Of a stretch of DNA of 64,000 bases, positions 18,280 to 25,958 are shown one piece after another. The notes under the pieces are model-generated. The model did no database searches and was not told the DNA's origin. It worked only from the letters and a program-made list of their open reading frames with translations. Every line of letters begins with the position of its first letter. Position 1 is the first letter of the stretch. Both the position numbers and the translations under genes were made by a program. The stretch is from Dactylosporangium sp040605635 (GTDB lineage Bacteria > Actinomycetota > Actinomycetes > Mycobacteriales > Micromonosporaceae): positions 58,631 through 122,630 of the forward strand of contig NZ_JBEXDG010000031.1 of assembly GCF_040605635.1 (NCBI RefSeq), given 5' to 3'.

Positions 18280-19464
18280 ATGCAACGACGATCGCTGGTC
18301 AGTGCGGTGCTCGCCGCCGGACTGCTGGTCGCAGCCGCCGGCTGCGCCGAATCTGACGCGAAGTCCTCCAACGGCGCCGCAGCCTCCACCCTGAAGATCG
18401 GGTTCCTCGGTTCCCTCTCCGGCACCTACCAGGCGGTCGGCACCGACCTGAAGGCCGGTTTCGAGCTGTACCTGGCGACGCACGACAACAAGCTCGGCGG
18501 CCACCCGATCGACCTGAAGATCGCCGACGAGGGCGACGGCGCGCCGACCGCATTGCCCGCCGCGACGAAGCTCATCAAGGACGACAAGGTCGTCGCGCTC
18601 ACCGGCATCGTCGGCGGTGGCTCGGTCGCGGCCGTCGCGCCGCTGCTCGCCGAGGCGAAGATCCCGCTGATCGGCTCCAACGGCCGTCCGGAGCTCAAGG
18701 ACCTCAGCGGCGTGTGGACGACCAGCTTCATGTCCACCGACACGGGCGCGTCGATCGCCCAGTACATCAAGGACAAGGTCCAGGGCCCGGTCTACGCGAT
18801 CGGCCCGGACTACCAGGGCGGCTACGACCAGGTCGGCGGCTTCACCACCGAGTTCACGAAGCTCGGCGGCACGCTCGTCAACGGCAAGGCCACCTTCACG
18901 CCGTTCCCGCAGACGACGAACTTCCTGCCGTTCTTCTCGCAGATCAAGGCGAGCAACGCCAAGGCGATCTACACGTTCTACGCCGGTAAGGCCGCGATCG
19001 ACTTCGTGAAGCAGTACGCGCAGTCCGACGCCAAGGACATCCCGCTGTACTCCGCGGGCTTCCTCACCGAGGGCACGGTCCTGCAGGCGCAGGGCGAGGC
19101 CGCGAAGAACATCCTCAACGTGTGCAACTACTCGCCCGACCTCGACAACGAGGAGAACCGCAAGTTCGTCGCGGCGTGGCGGCAGAAGCACCCGGACGTG
19201 ACCCCGACCACCTACGCGATGGCGTCCTACGACGCGGCCGCGGTCCTGGACCGGGCGATCGCGGCGGCCGGCGACAACCCGACCCCCGAGGCGATCAACG
19301 CCGCCGTCGGCAAGCTCGGCCAGATCTCCTCGCCGCGCGGCAACTGGCAGTTCGGCCCGAAGACGCACTCGCCGATCCAGAAGTGGTACCTGCGGCAGGT
19401 GCGCAACGACGGCCGGGCCCTCGCCAACGTGATGGTGCAGGACCTCGCGACGGTCGGTTCCTGA
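18280..19464 (+). CDS. ABC transporter substrate-binding lipoprotein, branched-chain amino acid type
   Basis: A 394-residue periplasmic-binding-fold lipoprotein. The signal sequence ends in the lipobox AAAGC (Cys about residue 23), followed by the LivJ-type opening TLKIGFLGSLSGTYQAVG and the type I fold throughout. It captures the substrate outside the cell for the LivHMGF-like transporter encoded directly downstream. Related Actinobacterial sets transport branched-chain amino acids, amides or aromatic acids, so the substrate is open. The ATG follows AGGAGA. It starts 70 bases after the conservon GTPase gene. Confidence 0.9.
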   Translation: MQRRSLVSAVLAAGLLVAAAGCAESDAKSSNGAAASTLKIGFLGSLSGTYQAVGTDLKAGFELYLATHDNKLGGHPIDLKIADEGDGAPTALPAATKLIKDDKVVALTGIVGGGSVAAVAPLLAEAKIPLIGSNGRPELKDLSGVWTTSFMSTDTGASIAQYIKDKVQGPVYAIGPDYQGGYDQVGGFTTEFTKLGGTLVNGKATFTPFPQTTNFLPFFSQIKASNAKAIYTFYAGKAAIDFVKQYAQSDAKDIPLYSAGFLTEGTVLQAQGEAAKNILNVCNYSPDLDNEENRKFVAAWRQKHPDVTPTTYAMASYDAAAVLDRAIAAAGDNPTPEAINAAVGKLGQISSPRGNWQFGPKTHSPIQKWYLRQVRNDGRALANVMVQDLATVGS

Positions 19465-19469
19465 CCGAG

Positions 19470-20339
19470 TTGGACGCATACCTGATCCCGGCGGTCGACG
19501 GCGTGGCCTACGGCCTGCTGCTGTTCGTCGTCGCCGCCGGGCTCACCCTCGCATTCGGCGTCGGTGACGTGCTCAACCTCGCCCACGGCACGCTGTTCGC
19601 CTTCGGCGCCTACGCGGCGGCGAAGATCAGCGACGGCTCGTGGTCCTCGCTCGCGCTCGCGGTGCTCGTGGGCACCGCGGCCGCGGCGGGCGGCGGCGCG
19701 ATCCTGTCGGCGCTGCTCGTGCCGCTCGCCGGGCGCGGTCACCTCGCCCAGGCGCTGCTCACGTTCGGGGTCGCGCTCGTCGTCGGCGACCTGCTCGTCA
19801 TCGTCTTCAGCCACGACGAGCTGCCCGTCACCGTCCCGAAGAGCCTGGACCGGCCGGTCGACATCGCCGGGCACTCGTATCCCGGGTACCGGCTCGCCTT
19901 CATCGGCGTCGCCGCGCTGATCGCGGTCGTGCTGTACCTCGTCGTCGCCCGCACCCGCGTCGGCAGCCTGGTGCGCGCCACCGTCGACGACCGCGACATG
20001 GTCGCCACGCTGGGCGTCAACCCGTTCATGGTCCGCACCGGCGTCCTGGCCGCGGGCGGCGCCCTCGCCGGGCTCGCCGGCGCGCTCGGCGCCCCGATCA
20101 TCGGGCCCGGCCCGCGCACCGCCGACCTGGTCCTGCTGCTGTCGCTCGTCGTCGTCGTGCTCGGCGGCATGGGCTCCATCGGCGGCGCGCTCGTCGCGGC
20201 GATCGCGGTCGGCGAGATCCAGACCGTCGGCGTGACCGCGGCACCCACGATCGCCCCGTTCATCCTCTTCGGCGCCATGGCGCTCGTCCTCGCGGCCCGC
20301 GCCCGGGGCCTGCTGCCGTCCGGACGGACCGCCTCATGA
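19470..20339 (+). CDS. livH: Branched-chain amino acid ABC transporter permease (LivH-like)
   Basis: A 289-residue polytopic membrane protein with about eight hydrophobic segments. It has the LivH hallmarks GLTLAFGVGDVLNLAHGTLFAFGAYAA near the N terminus and the cytoplasmic loop RDMVATLGVNPFMVRTGVLAAGGALAGLAGAL, which contacts the ATPases. The start is probably TTG at 19470, five bases after the SBP stop; a CTG at 19461 overlapping that stop is also in frame. Stop overlaps the livM start by four bases. Confidence 0.88.
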   Translation: MDAYLIPAVDGVAYGLLLFVVAAGLTLAFGVGDVLNLAHGTLFAFGAYAAAKISDGSWSSLALAVLVGTAAAAGGGAILSALLVPLAGRGHLAQALLTFGVALVVGDLLVIVFSHDELPVTVPKSLDRPVDIAGHSYPGYRLAFIGVAALIAVVLYLVVARTRVGSLVRATVDDRDMVATLGVNPFMVRTGVLAAGGALAGLAGALGAPIIGPGPRTADLVLLLSLVVVVLGGMGSIGGALVAAIAVGEIQTVGVTAAPTIAPFILFGAMALVLAARARGLLPSGRTAS

Positions 20340-21283
20340 CCGTGCTCAAGCGTCTCGCCCCGTTCGGCTTCCCGGCGCTGATCGTCGCGCTGCTGCCCCT
20401 CGCCTGGGTCCTGGACGACTACGCCACCAAGACGCTCACCCGGATCCTCGTCATCGGGCTGCTCGCCGTCAGCGTCGCGCTGCTCACCGGTGTCGCCGGC
20501 CTGCCGACGCTCGGGCAGACGGCGCCGTACCTCGTCGGCGCCTACACCGCGGCGACCCTGGTCCGGCACGACGTGTCGATCGGCGTCGTGCAGCTGCTCG
20601 CGGCCGCTGCGGCCGGGGCTCTGTTCGCGCTGGTCACCGCGCCCCTCGTGGTCTACGCGCGGGGCGTCGTGGTGCTCATGATCACCCTGGCGCTCGGCGA
20701 GCTGACCTCAACCGTCGCCGGGCGGTGGAAGGGCGTCACCAACGGCACCGACGGCATGCTCGCGTTCGCGTCGCCCGCCCCGCTGCCGGGCCTGGTCACG
20801 CTGAGCACCGACCGGGCCACGTACCTCTACGTTCTCACCGTCGTCGCGGTGCTCGTCGGGATCGTGCTGCTGGTGCTGCGCTCCCCGGCCGGGGCGATGC
20901 TGCGGGCCGCCCGTGACGGCGAGCACCGGATGCGGGCCAGCGGGCACCCCGTCGCCGGCTACCTCACCGTCGCCTACGTCGCCGCCGGTGCCCTCGCCGG
21001 CTCGGCGGGCGCGCTGCTGGTCACCGTCGAGCGGTACGTCTCGCCCGGCGACGGCGGCTTCGACGTCTCCGCCCTCGTCCTGCTCGCGGTCGTCATCGGC
21101 GGCGCCACGTCGCTCGTCGGCGCGCTGCTCGGCGCGGGTCTCGTCGTCGCGACCCGGGACTGGCTCACCGGCACCGACGACCGTCTGACCGGGCACGCGC
21201 CGCTGGTGCTCGGCACCTTGTTCATCCTCTGCGTGTACCTCCTGCCCAGAGGCCTGCTAGGAAAGCGGTCGGCACATGAGTGA
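20336..21283 (+). CDS. livM: Branched-chain amino acid ABC transporter permease (LivM-like)
   Basis: A 315-residue integral membrane permease of the LivM type with about nine to ten hydrophobic segments. Diagnostic sequences are TLGQTAPYLVGAYTAA and the ATPase-contact loop RDGEHRMRASGHPVAGYLTVAYVAAGALAGSAGALL. It pairs with the LivH-like protein to form the membrane channel. The ATG overlaps the upstream stop by four bases and the 3' end overlaps livG by eight. Confidence 0.9.
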   Translation: MTVLKRLAPFGFPALIVALLPLAWVLDDYATKTLTRILVIGLLAVSVALLTGVAGLPTLGQTAPYLVGAYTAATLVRHDVSIGVVQLLAAAAAGALFALVTAPLVVYARGVVVLMITLALGELTSTVAGRWKGVTNGTDGMLAFASPAPLPGLVTLSTDRATYLYVLTVVAVLVGIVLLVLRSPAGAMLRAARDGEHRMRASGHPVAGYLTVAYVAAGALAGSAGALLVTVERYVSPGDGGFDVSALVLLAVVIGGATSLVGALLGAGLVVATRDWLTGTDDRLTGHAPLVLGTLFILCVYLLPRGLLGKRSAHE

Positions 21284-22007
21284 GGTGCTCGAGGTCGATG
21301 GGCTCGGCCGCCGGTACGGTGACCTCGCCGCGCTGGACGGCGTCGACCTGAGGGTCGCGCCCGGCGACCGGATCGGGCTGATCGGCCCCAACGGCGCCGG
21401 CAAGTCCACGCTGCTCAACCTCATCGCCGGGTCGCTGCGCCCGACGGCGGGCCGGATCCGCTTCGACGGCCGCGACGTCACCCGGCTCGCTCCGGCCCGC
21501 CGGGCGCGGCTCGGCATCGGCCGCACCCACCAGCATCCGGCCGTCTGGGCGAGCCTGCCCGCCCTGGACAACGTGCTCGTCGCCGCGCGCCGGCCGTGGG
21601 GCCGGCTGCGCGCCGGTCGCCGCGCCAAGGCCCGTGAGCACGCCCGGGAGCTGCTCGCCGGCGTCGGGCTGACCGGCGTGGACCAGACCCTCGCGGGCGC
21701 GCTGTCGCACGGGCAGCGCCGGCAGCTGGAGCTGGCGATGGCCCTGGCCGGGGAGCCGCGCCTGCTGCTGCTCGACGAGCCCGCCGCGGGCCTCGCCCCG
21801 CCGGAGGTCGAGGTCCTAGCGTCGCTGCTGGCGTCGCTGCCGCTCACCGTCGCGATCCTGCTGGTCGAGCACCACCTCGACCTGGTCTACGGCTTCGCCG
21901 ACCGGATCACCGTGCTGCACTCCGGGCGGCACGTGCACACCGGCACCGTGCCGGAGACCCGCTCCTCGCCCGAGGTGGCGGCGGCCTATGCGGGAGTCGC
22001 GCCATGA
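21276..22007 (+). CDS. livG: Branched-chain amino acid ABC transporter ATP-binding protein (LivG-like)
   Basis: A 243-residue ABC ATPase: Walker A GPNGAGKST (residues 37-45), signature LSHGQRRQLE, Walker B LLLLDEPAAGL and the H-loop LVEHHLDLV. The insert between Walker A and the signature (RARLGIGRTHQHPAVWASLPALDNVLVA) is characteristic of LivG. The protein sits at the inner membrane face and drives transport with LivF. Coupled by overlap to both neighbours. Confidence 0.92.
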   Translation: MSEVLEVDGLGRRYGDLAALDGVDLRVAPGDRIGLIGPNGAGKSTLLNLIAGSLRPTAGRIRFDGRDVTRLAPARRARLGIGRTHQHPAVWASLPALDNVLVAARRPWGRLRAGRRAKAREHARELLAGVGLTGVDQTLAGALSHGQRRQLELAMALAGEPRLLLLDEPAAGLAPPEVEVLASLLASLPLTVAILLVEHHLDLVYGFADRITVLHSGRHVHTGTVPETRSSPEVAAAYAGVAP

Positions 22008-22651
22008 CGCTCACGATCGAGGGCCTGCGTTCGGGGTACGGCGGCGGCACCGTCCTGCACGGCGTCGACCTGGTCGTGCCGCAGGGCGCGGCCCTTGCCG
22101 TGCTCGGGATGAACGGCGCCGGCAAGACCACCCTCGTGCACACCATCGCCGCCCTGGTGAAGGCCCGGTCCGGCAGCATCCGGCTGGACGGCACGGAGCT
22201 CGCCGGCCGGCCCGCGCACCGGGTCGCCCGGGCCGGCGTCGCGCTGGTGCCGCAGGGCCGCCGCGTCTTCGCCAGCCTCACCGTCGCCGAGCACCTCACG
22301 CTGTCCGGGCGCAAGGGGGAGTGGAGCCGGCAGCGGGTCCTGGAGCTCCTGCCGCGGCTCGGCGAGCGGCTCACCCACAAGGGCAACCAGCTGTCCGGCG
22401 GCGAGGCGCAGATGCTCGCGATCGCCCGGGCGCTGCTGACCCAGCCGCGGCTGCTGCTGCTCGACGAGCCGTGCGAGGGCCTCGCCGTCGACCTCGCCGC
22501 CCGGGTGCGGGCCGTCGTGGCCGAACTGACCCGCACGGGGCTGACCGTGCTACTGGTGGAGCAGCAGCCCGAACACGCGCGCGCCGTCACCGACCAGCTC
22601 GTCCAGCTGGAGAACGGCACCCTGACGAGCAGCGCTTCGAGCAGGGTATGA
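22004..22651 (+). CDS. livF: Branched-chain amino acid ABC transporter ATP-binding protein (LivF-like)
   Basis: A 215-residue ABC ATPase with Walker A GMNGAGKTT (residues 35-43), the LivF-specific VALVPQGRRVFASLTVAEHL, signature LSGGEAQ and Walker B LLLLDEPCEGL. The first residue of the Walker A core is GMNGAGKTT rather than GxNGAGKS, a common LivF variant. It completes the five-gene transporter and overlaps livG by four bases. The operon ends here: the next 389 bases hold only a pseudogene and the cbiM promoter. Confidence 0.92.
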   Translation: MTLTIEGLRSGYGGGTVLHGVDLVVPQGAALAVLGMNGAGKTTLVHTIAALVKARSGSIRLDGTELAGRPAHRVARAGVALVPQGRRVFASLTVAEHLTLSGRKGEWSRQRVLELLPRLGERLTHKGNQLSGGEAQMLAIARALLTQPRLLLLDEPCEGLAVDLAARVRAVVAELTRTGLTVLLVEQQPEHARAVTDQLVQLENGTLTSSASSRV

Positions 22652-22673
22652 GCGTGGAGCCGCCCGTCGCCTG

Positions 22674-22976
22674 GTGAGCGACCGTGAACGTCCGTGTGCA
22701 CCCGCCGCCCGCCGGACCGGCAGGTACGGCAGCGGTCCGACGCCCCGCGCCGTGGCGGCTCCGGTGCGGGTGCTCGTGATCGCCGTGTCCTACCCGGTGA
22801 CCCCGAGCGGGCGGACGTGCTCCGCGGGCCTGGTCCGGTGGGACGCCGTGGAGGCCGCGGACGAGGTCGTCGGCCGCGCCGGCGAGGCGCTCCACCACGC
22901 CGAACACCACGGCAGGAACCGTGTTCACCTGGTGGACGCGACCCCGACGACCAGGGACACCAGGATTCTCGCCTGA
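22674..22976 (+). pseudogene. GGDEF domain C-terminal remnant
   Basis: This 100-codon frame has high third-position GC, like genuine genes here, and its second half reads TCSAGLVRWDAVEAADEVVG, then RAGEALHHAEHHGRNRVHLVDA. That is the end of a diguanylate cyclase domain (typical form: SAGVA-W...ADALLxRADxALYxAKxxGRNRV). The GGDEF motif and everything upstream are gone, so it cannot make cyclic di-GMP. It appears to be the tail of a decayed diguanylate cyclase gene, left between the liv and cbi operons. Confidence 0.6.
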
Positions 22977-22986
22977 TCTTCGTTTC

Positions 22987-23017
22987 GGCGTTGTTGCAAG
23001 CTCTTGGCAACAACGCC
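22987..23017. promoter_or_regulatory. Nur-like operator upstream of cbiMNQO
   Basis: A perfect 11-bp inverted repeat ggcgttgttgc / gcaacaacgcc with a 9-base centre lies 24-54 bases upstream of the cbiM start. Its core TTGCAA-N5-TGGCAA (22994-23010) matches, with one mismatch, the nickel-uptake-regulator box I recall from Streptomyces (tTGCaa-N5-ttGCAA). A metal-responsive Fur-family repressor site at this place would shut off uptake when nickel (or cobalt) is plentiful. No regulator gene is nearby. Confidence 0.6.
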
Positions 23018-23040
23018 AGATCGGCAATAAGCTCCAGGGC

Positions 23041-23742
23041 ATGCCTGCGGTAGCCATGCACATCTCCAACGGGATCATCGACAACCAGATCGCGTTGCTG
23101 TTCGCCGGTGTCGCCCTCGCCGGTCTGGCCCTGTGCTTCGTCCAGGGCCGCCGTGAGCTCGACGACCGGCTCGTGCCGATGGCCGGCCTGGTCGCGGCGT
23201 TCATCTTCGCCGTGCAGATGCTCAACTTCCAGGTCCTGCCCGGGGTCAGCGGCCACCTGCTCGGCGGCACCCTCGCCGCCGTCCTCGTCGGGCCCTACCT
23301 CGGCGCGATCTGCGTCACGATCGTCCTCGTCGTGCAGGCACTGATCTTCAGCGACGGCGGCGTCACCGCGCTCGGCCTCAACGTCACCAACATGGCGCTG
23401 CTCGGCACCGCCGCCGGCTACCTGCTCGTCGCGACCCTGCTCCGGGTCCTGCCGCGCCGGACCTGGGCGCTGACGGTGACCGCCGTCGTCGCCAGCGTCG
23501 TGTCGGTCACCGTCGCCTCGCAGGGTTTCGTCCTGCAGTACTACCTCGGCGGCGCCGTCGACGTCGGCCGCTCCCTCGGCGGGATCGCCGCCGCCATGGC
23601 CGGCACGCACGTGCTGATCGGTCTCGGCGAAGGCATCATCACCGCGCTCACCGTCACCTACGTGGCGAAGGTCCGCCCAGACCTCGTCTACGCGGTCCGC
23701 AACCTGCAGCGTCCGGTCGTCAGCGAGGCGGTAACGGCATGA
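23041..23742 (+). CDS. cbiM: Energy-coupling factor transporter permease CbiM (cobalt/nickel)
   Basis: A 233-residue membrane protein of the CbiM/NikM substrate-specific component family. The metal-binding N terminus appears as MHISNGII (family consensus MHIPDG), six residues in from the annotated ATG at 23041; an ATG at 23056 would place Met-His first, as the family requires after processing. FSDGGVTALGLNVTNMALLG and the GEGIITALTVTYV end are diagnostic. It imports Co(II) or Ni(II); sequence alone does not separate the two. Overlaps cbiN by four bases. Confidence 0.9.
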   Translation: MPAVAMHISNGIIDNQIALLFAGVALAGLALCFVQGRRELDDRLVPMAGLVAAFIFAVQMLNFQVLPGVSGHLLGGTLAAVLVGPYLGAICVTIVLVVQALIFSDGGVTALGLNVTNMALLGTAAGYLLVATLLRVLPRRTWALTVTAVVASVVSVTVASQGFVLQYYLGGAVDVGRSLGGIAAAMAGTHVLIGLGEGIITALTVTYVAKVRPDLVYAVRNLQRPVVSEAVTA

Positions 23743-24086
23743 AGAAGTCGACCTGGTTCATCCTCAGCGGGCTGATCGCTGCGCTGCTGCTCGCCGGCGT
23801 GGTCAGCAACTTCGCCTCCGGCCACCCCGACGGCCTCGACTCGGTCGCCCGCGAGGGCTGCACGTTCGACGGAAACGACGCGATCACCGGCGGCAGCTGC
23901 ATGGCGCAGGGTGAGACGGACAACCTCTCCAAGGACAGCCCCCTCGCCGGGTACGGGCTGCGCGGCGTCGGCAACGACTTCCTCTCCACCGGCCTGTCCG
24001 GCGCGATCGGGGTCGTCGCCACGTTCGCGATCGGCGGCGGCGTCTTCTGGCTGCTGCGCGCGGGCCGCAAGAAGCAGACGGCCTGA
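23739..24086 (+). CDS. cbiN: PDGLE-domain / CbiN-like cobalt (nickel) transport protein
   Basis: A 115-residue protein with two membrane segments (residues 6-26 and about 87-108) enclosing an external loop. The loop contains HPDGLDSVAREGCTF and DSPLAGYGL, the PDGLE-domain pattern of small accessory subunits of cobalt and nickel ECF transporters. Such subunits load or gate metal for CbiM/NikM. Two cysteines in the loop could form a disulfide. Overlaps cbiM and is one base from cbiQ. Confidence 0.88.
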   Translation: MKKSTWFILSGLIAALLLAGVVSNFASGHPDGLDSVAREGCTFDGNDAITGGSCMAQGETDNLSKDSPLAGYGLRGVGNDFLSTGLSGAIGVVATFAIGGGVFWLLRAGRKKQTA

Positions 24087-24087
24087 C

Positions 24088-24852
24088 GTGGGCGCCGGGC
24101 ACAGCCACGCGCTCTACGTGCACCGGAGCTCGCCGGTACACCGGCTGGCGCCCGAGGTGAAGATCGCCGCCAGCGTCCTGTTCACCGTCGCCGTCGTCGC
24201 GACACCGCGGGAGGCCTTCTGGGCGTTCGGCGCCTACCTCGCCGTCATCCTCGTGGTCGCGCTCACCGCCCGCGTCGGCCTGCGCCGGCTCGCCCTGCGC
24301 TCCCTGATCGAGCTGCCGTTCATCCTGTTCGCGTTCGCGCTGCCGTTCCTCGGCCACGGCGAGCGGGTCCACTGGCTCGGCATGAGCCTGTCGGTCGACG
24401 GCCTCTACGGCACGTGGAACATCCTCGCCAAGGGCACCCTCGGCGTGCTGTCCTCGCTGCTGCTCGCCGGCACCACCACCCCGCGCGACCTGCTGCTCGG
24501 CCTCGACCGGCTGCGCTGCCCGGCGATGATCACCTCGATCGCCACGTTCATGCTTCGGTACCTCGACGTCATGGCCGGCGAGGGCCGCCGCATGCGGGTC
24601 GCGCAGCGCTCCCGCGGCTACGACCCCCGCTACCTGTGGCAGATCAAGGGCTTCGCCAGCGGCATCGGCGCCCTGTTCCTGCGCGCGTTCGAGCGCGGCG
24701 AGCGCGTGTACCTGGCGATGATCTCCCGCGGCTACGAGGGGCGCATCCCCCTGGCCCTGGCCGGTGGCGGCGCGACCGCCCGGCAGTGGGCGGCCGCCGC
24801 CTCGGTGCCCGTCGTAGCCGGTGCGATCGCGACGGTAGCGTTGCTGGCGTGA
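24088..24852 (+). CDS. cbiQ: Energy-coupling factor transmembrane protein CbiQ
   Basis: A 254-residue ECF T-component with about five to six hydrophobic segments and the paired Ala-Arg-Gly-type coupling motifs, seen here as RVAQRSRGYDPR and YLAMISRGYEGR, which couple ATPase motion to the S-component. The GTG start is one base after the cbiN stop. The stop overlaps the GTG of cbiO. Confidence 0.9.
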   Translation: MGAGHSHALYVHRSSPVHRLAPEVKIAASVLFTVAVVATPREAFWAFGAYLAVILVVALTARVGLRRLALRSLIELPFILFAFALPFLGHGERVHWLGMSLSVDGLYGTWNILAKGTLGVLSSLLLAGTTTPRDLLLGLDRLRCPAMITSIATFMLRYLDVMAGEGRRMRVAQRSRGYDPRYLWQIKGFASGIGALFLRAFERGERVYLAMISRGYEGRIPLALAGGGATARQWAAAASVPVVAGAIATVALLA

Positions 24853-25592
24853 CGCCATCCCTGCGGGTGACCGGCCTGCACTTCGCATATCCCGACGGGC
24901 ACGTGGCGCTGCGCGGCGTCGACCTCACCGTGCCGCAGGGGGAGCGGGTCGCCCTGCTGGGTCCCAACGGCGCCGGCAAGACCACGTTCGTGCTGCACCT
25001 CAACGGCATCCACACCGCCACCGACGGCGGCGTCGAGGTCGGCGGGCTCGCCGTCGACCCCCGCGACCGGGCGGGCCTCAAGGAGGTCCGGCGCCGGGTC
25101 GGGATCGTCTTCCAGGACCCGGACGACCAGCTCTTCATGCCGACCGTCGCCGAGGACGTCGCCTTCGGCCCGGCCAACCTCGGCCTGCGCGGCGCCGAGC
25201 TGGCCGAACGCGTCGACGAGGCCCTCGACGCCGTCGGGATGTCCTTCGCCCGGGACCGGGCGCCGCACCACCTGTCGTTCGGGCAGCGCCGCCGGGTCGC
25301 CGTCGCCACCGTCCTCGCCATGCGGCCGGAGATCCTGGTGCTCGACGAGCCGTCGTCCAACCTGGACCCGGCGTCGCGGCGGGAGCTCGCCGGCATCCTG
25401 CTGTCGCTGCCGGTCACGCTGCTGATGGTGACCCACGACCTGCCGTACGCCCTGGAGCTGTGCCCGCGCTCGGTCATCCTCGACGACGGGCGGATCGCCG
25501 CCGACGGGCCGACCCGCGACCTGCTCGCCGACGGCGACCTGCTCGAACGGCACCGGTTGGAGCTGCCCTTCGGGTACACCGTGACCGCATGA
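24849..25592 (+). CDS. cbiO: Energy-coupling factor ATPase CbiO
   Basis: A 247-residue ABC ATPase: Walker A GPNGAGKTT, Q-loop FQDPDDQLFMPTVAEDVAFG (the form typical of ECF ATPases), signature LSFGQRRR, Walker B ILVLDEPSS and H-loop THDL. It completes the MNQO cobalt/nickel transporter. Its TGA stop overlaps the ATG of the first unit of the mini-ORF array (ATGA), so cbiO translation would feed directly into that array. Confidence 0.93.
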   Translation: MTPSLRVTGLHFAYPDGHVALRGVDLTVPQGERVALLGPNGAGKTTFVLHLNGIHTATDGGVEVGGLAVDPRDRAGLKEVRRRVGIVFQDPDDQLFMPTVAEDVAFGPANLGLRGAELAERVDEALDAVGMSFARDRAPHHLSFGQRRRVAVATVLAMRPEILVLDEPSSNLDPASRRELAGILLSLPVTLLMVTHDLPYALELCPRSVILDDGRIAADGPTRDLLADGDLLERHRLELPFGYTVTA

Positions 25593-25958
25593 GCGGCCAG
25601 CGGAGCGTCTCGGGCCGTTCATCGTGTGACTGCCTTTGGGTCAGGCCGACGCCTGGAGCGCAGCGGAAGGTGGTGGCATGAGCGGCCAGCGGAGCGTCTC
25701 GGGCCGTTCATCGTGTGACTGCCTTCGGGTCAGGCCGACGCCTGGAGCGCAGCGGAAGGTGGTGGCATGAGCGGCCAGCGGAGCGTCTCGGGCCGTTCAT
25801 CGTGTGACTGCCTTCGGGTCAGNNNNNNNNNNNNNNNNNNNNNNNNNNNNNNNNNNNNNNNNNNNNNNNNNNNNNNNNNNNNNNNNNNNNNNNNNNNNNN
25901 NNNNNNNNNNNNNNNNNNNCAGGCCGACGCCTGGAGCGCAGCGGAAGGTGGCGGCATG
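25589..25958 (+). repeat. Mini-ORF repeat array 1 (89-bp units) between cbiO and an AraC gene
   Basis: Units start at 25589, 25678 and 25767 (period 89), the third being cut by an assembly gap, and a 36-base unit tail resumes at 25920. Each complete unit encodes a 30-residue peptide beginning MSGQRSVSGRSSCDCL and ending AQRKVVA; its TGA overlaps the next ATG. Unit 1 overlaps the cbiO stop and the last unit overlaps the AraC start in the same way. Bases ATGAGCGGCC at the unit start pair with GGCCGTTCAT 14 bases later (25613-25622 in unit 1; one G-U pair), folding the start codon into a hairpin. Each unit ends with GGAAGGTGG, a ribosome binding site for the next ATG. Confidence 0.9.
25823..25919. 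other. Assembly gap (97 N) inside repeat array 1
   Basis: The run of N interrupts the third repeat unit. The distance from the third unit start to the AraC start (189 bases) is not a multiple of 89, so the gap length is an estimate and the true copy number is unknown. Confidence 0.95.

Noticed and set aside
18166..19479. Minus-strand frame over the ABC substrate-binding gene
   Set aside because: The plus strand has a lipobox, AGGAG site and normal family alignment; the minus frame has no motif.
22652..23040. Cobalamin riboswitch before cbiM
   Set aside because: I could not find a B12-box-like sequence or the multi-branched fold; most of the region is a coding-like GGDEF remnant, and a Nur-like repeat is the better explanation.
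25589..25958. CRISPR array
   Set aside because: Units follow each other directly with no unique spacers, and the period (89) and inverted-repeat position do not fit CRISPR; no cas genes are present.
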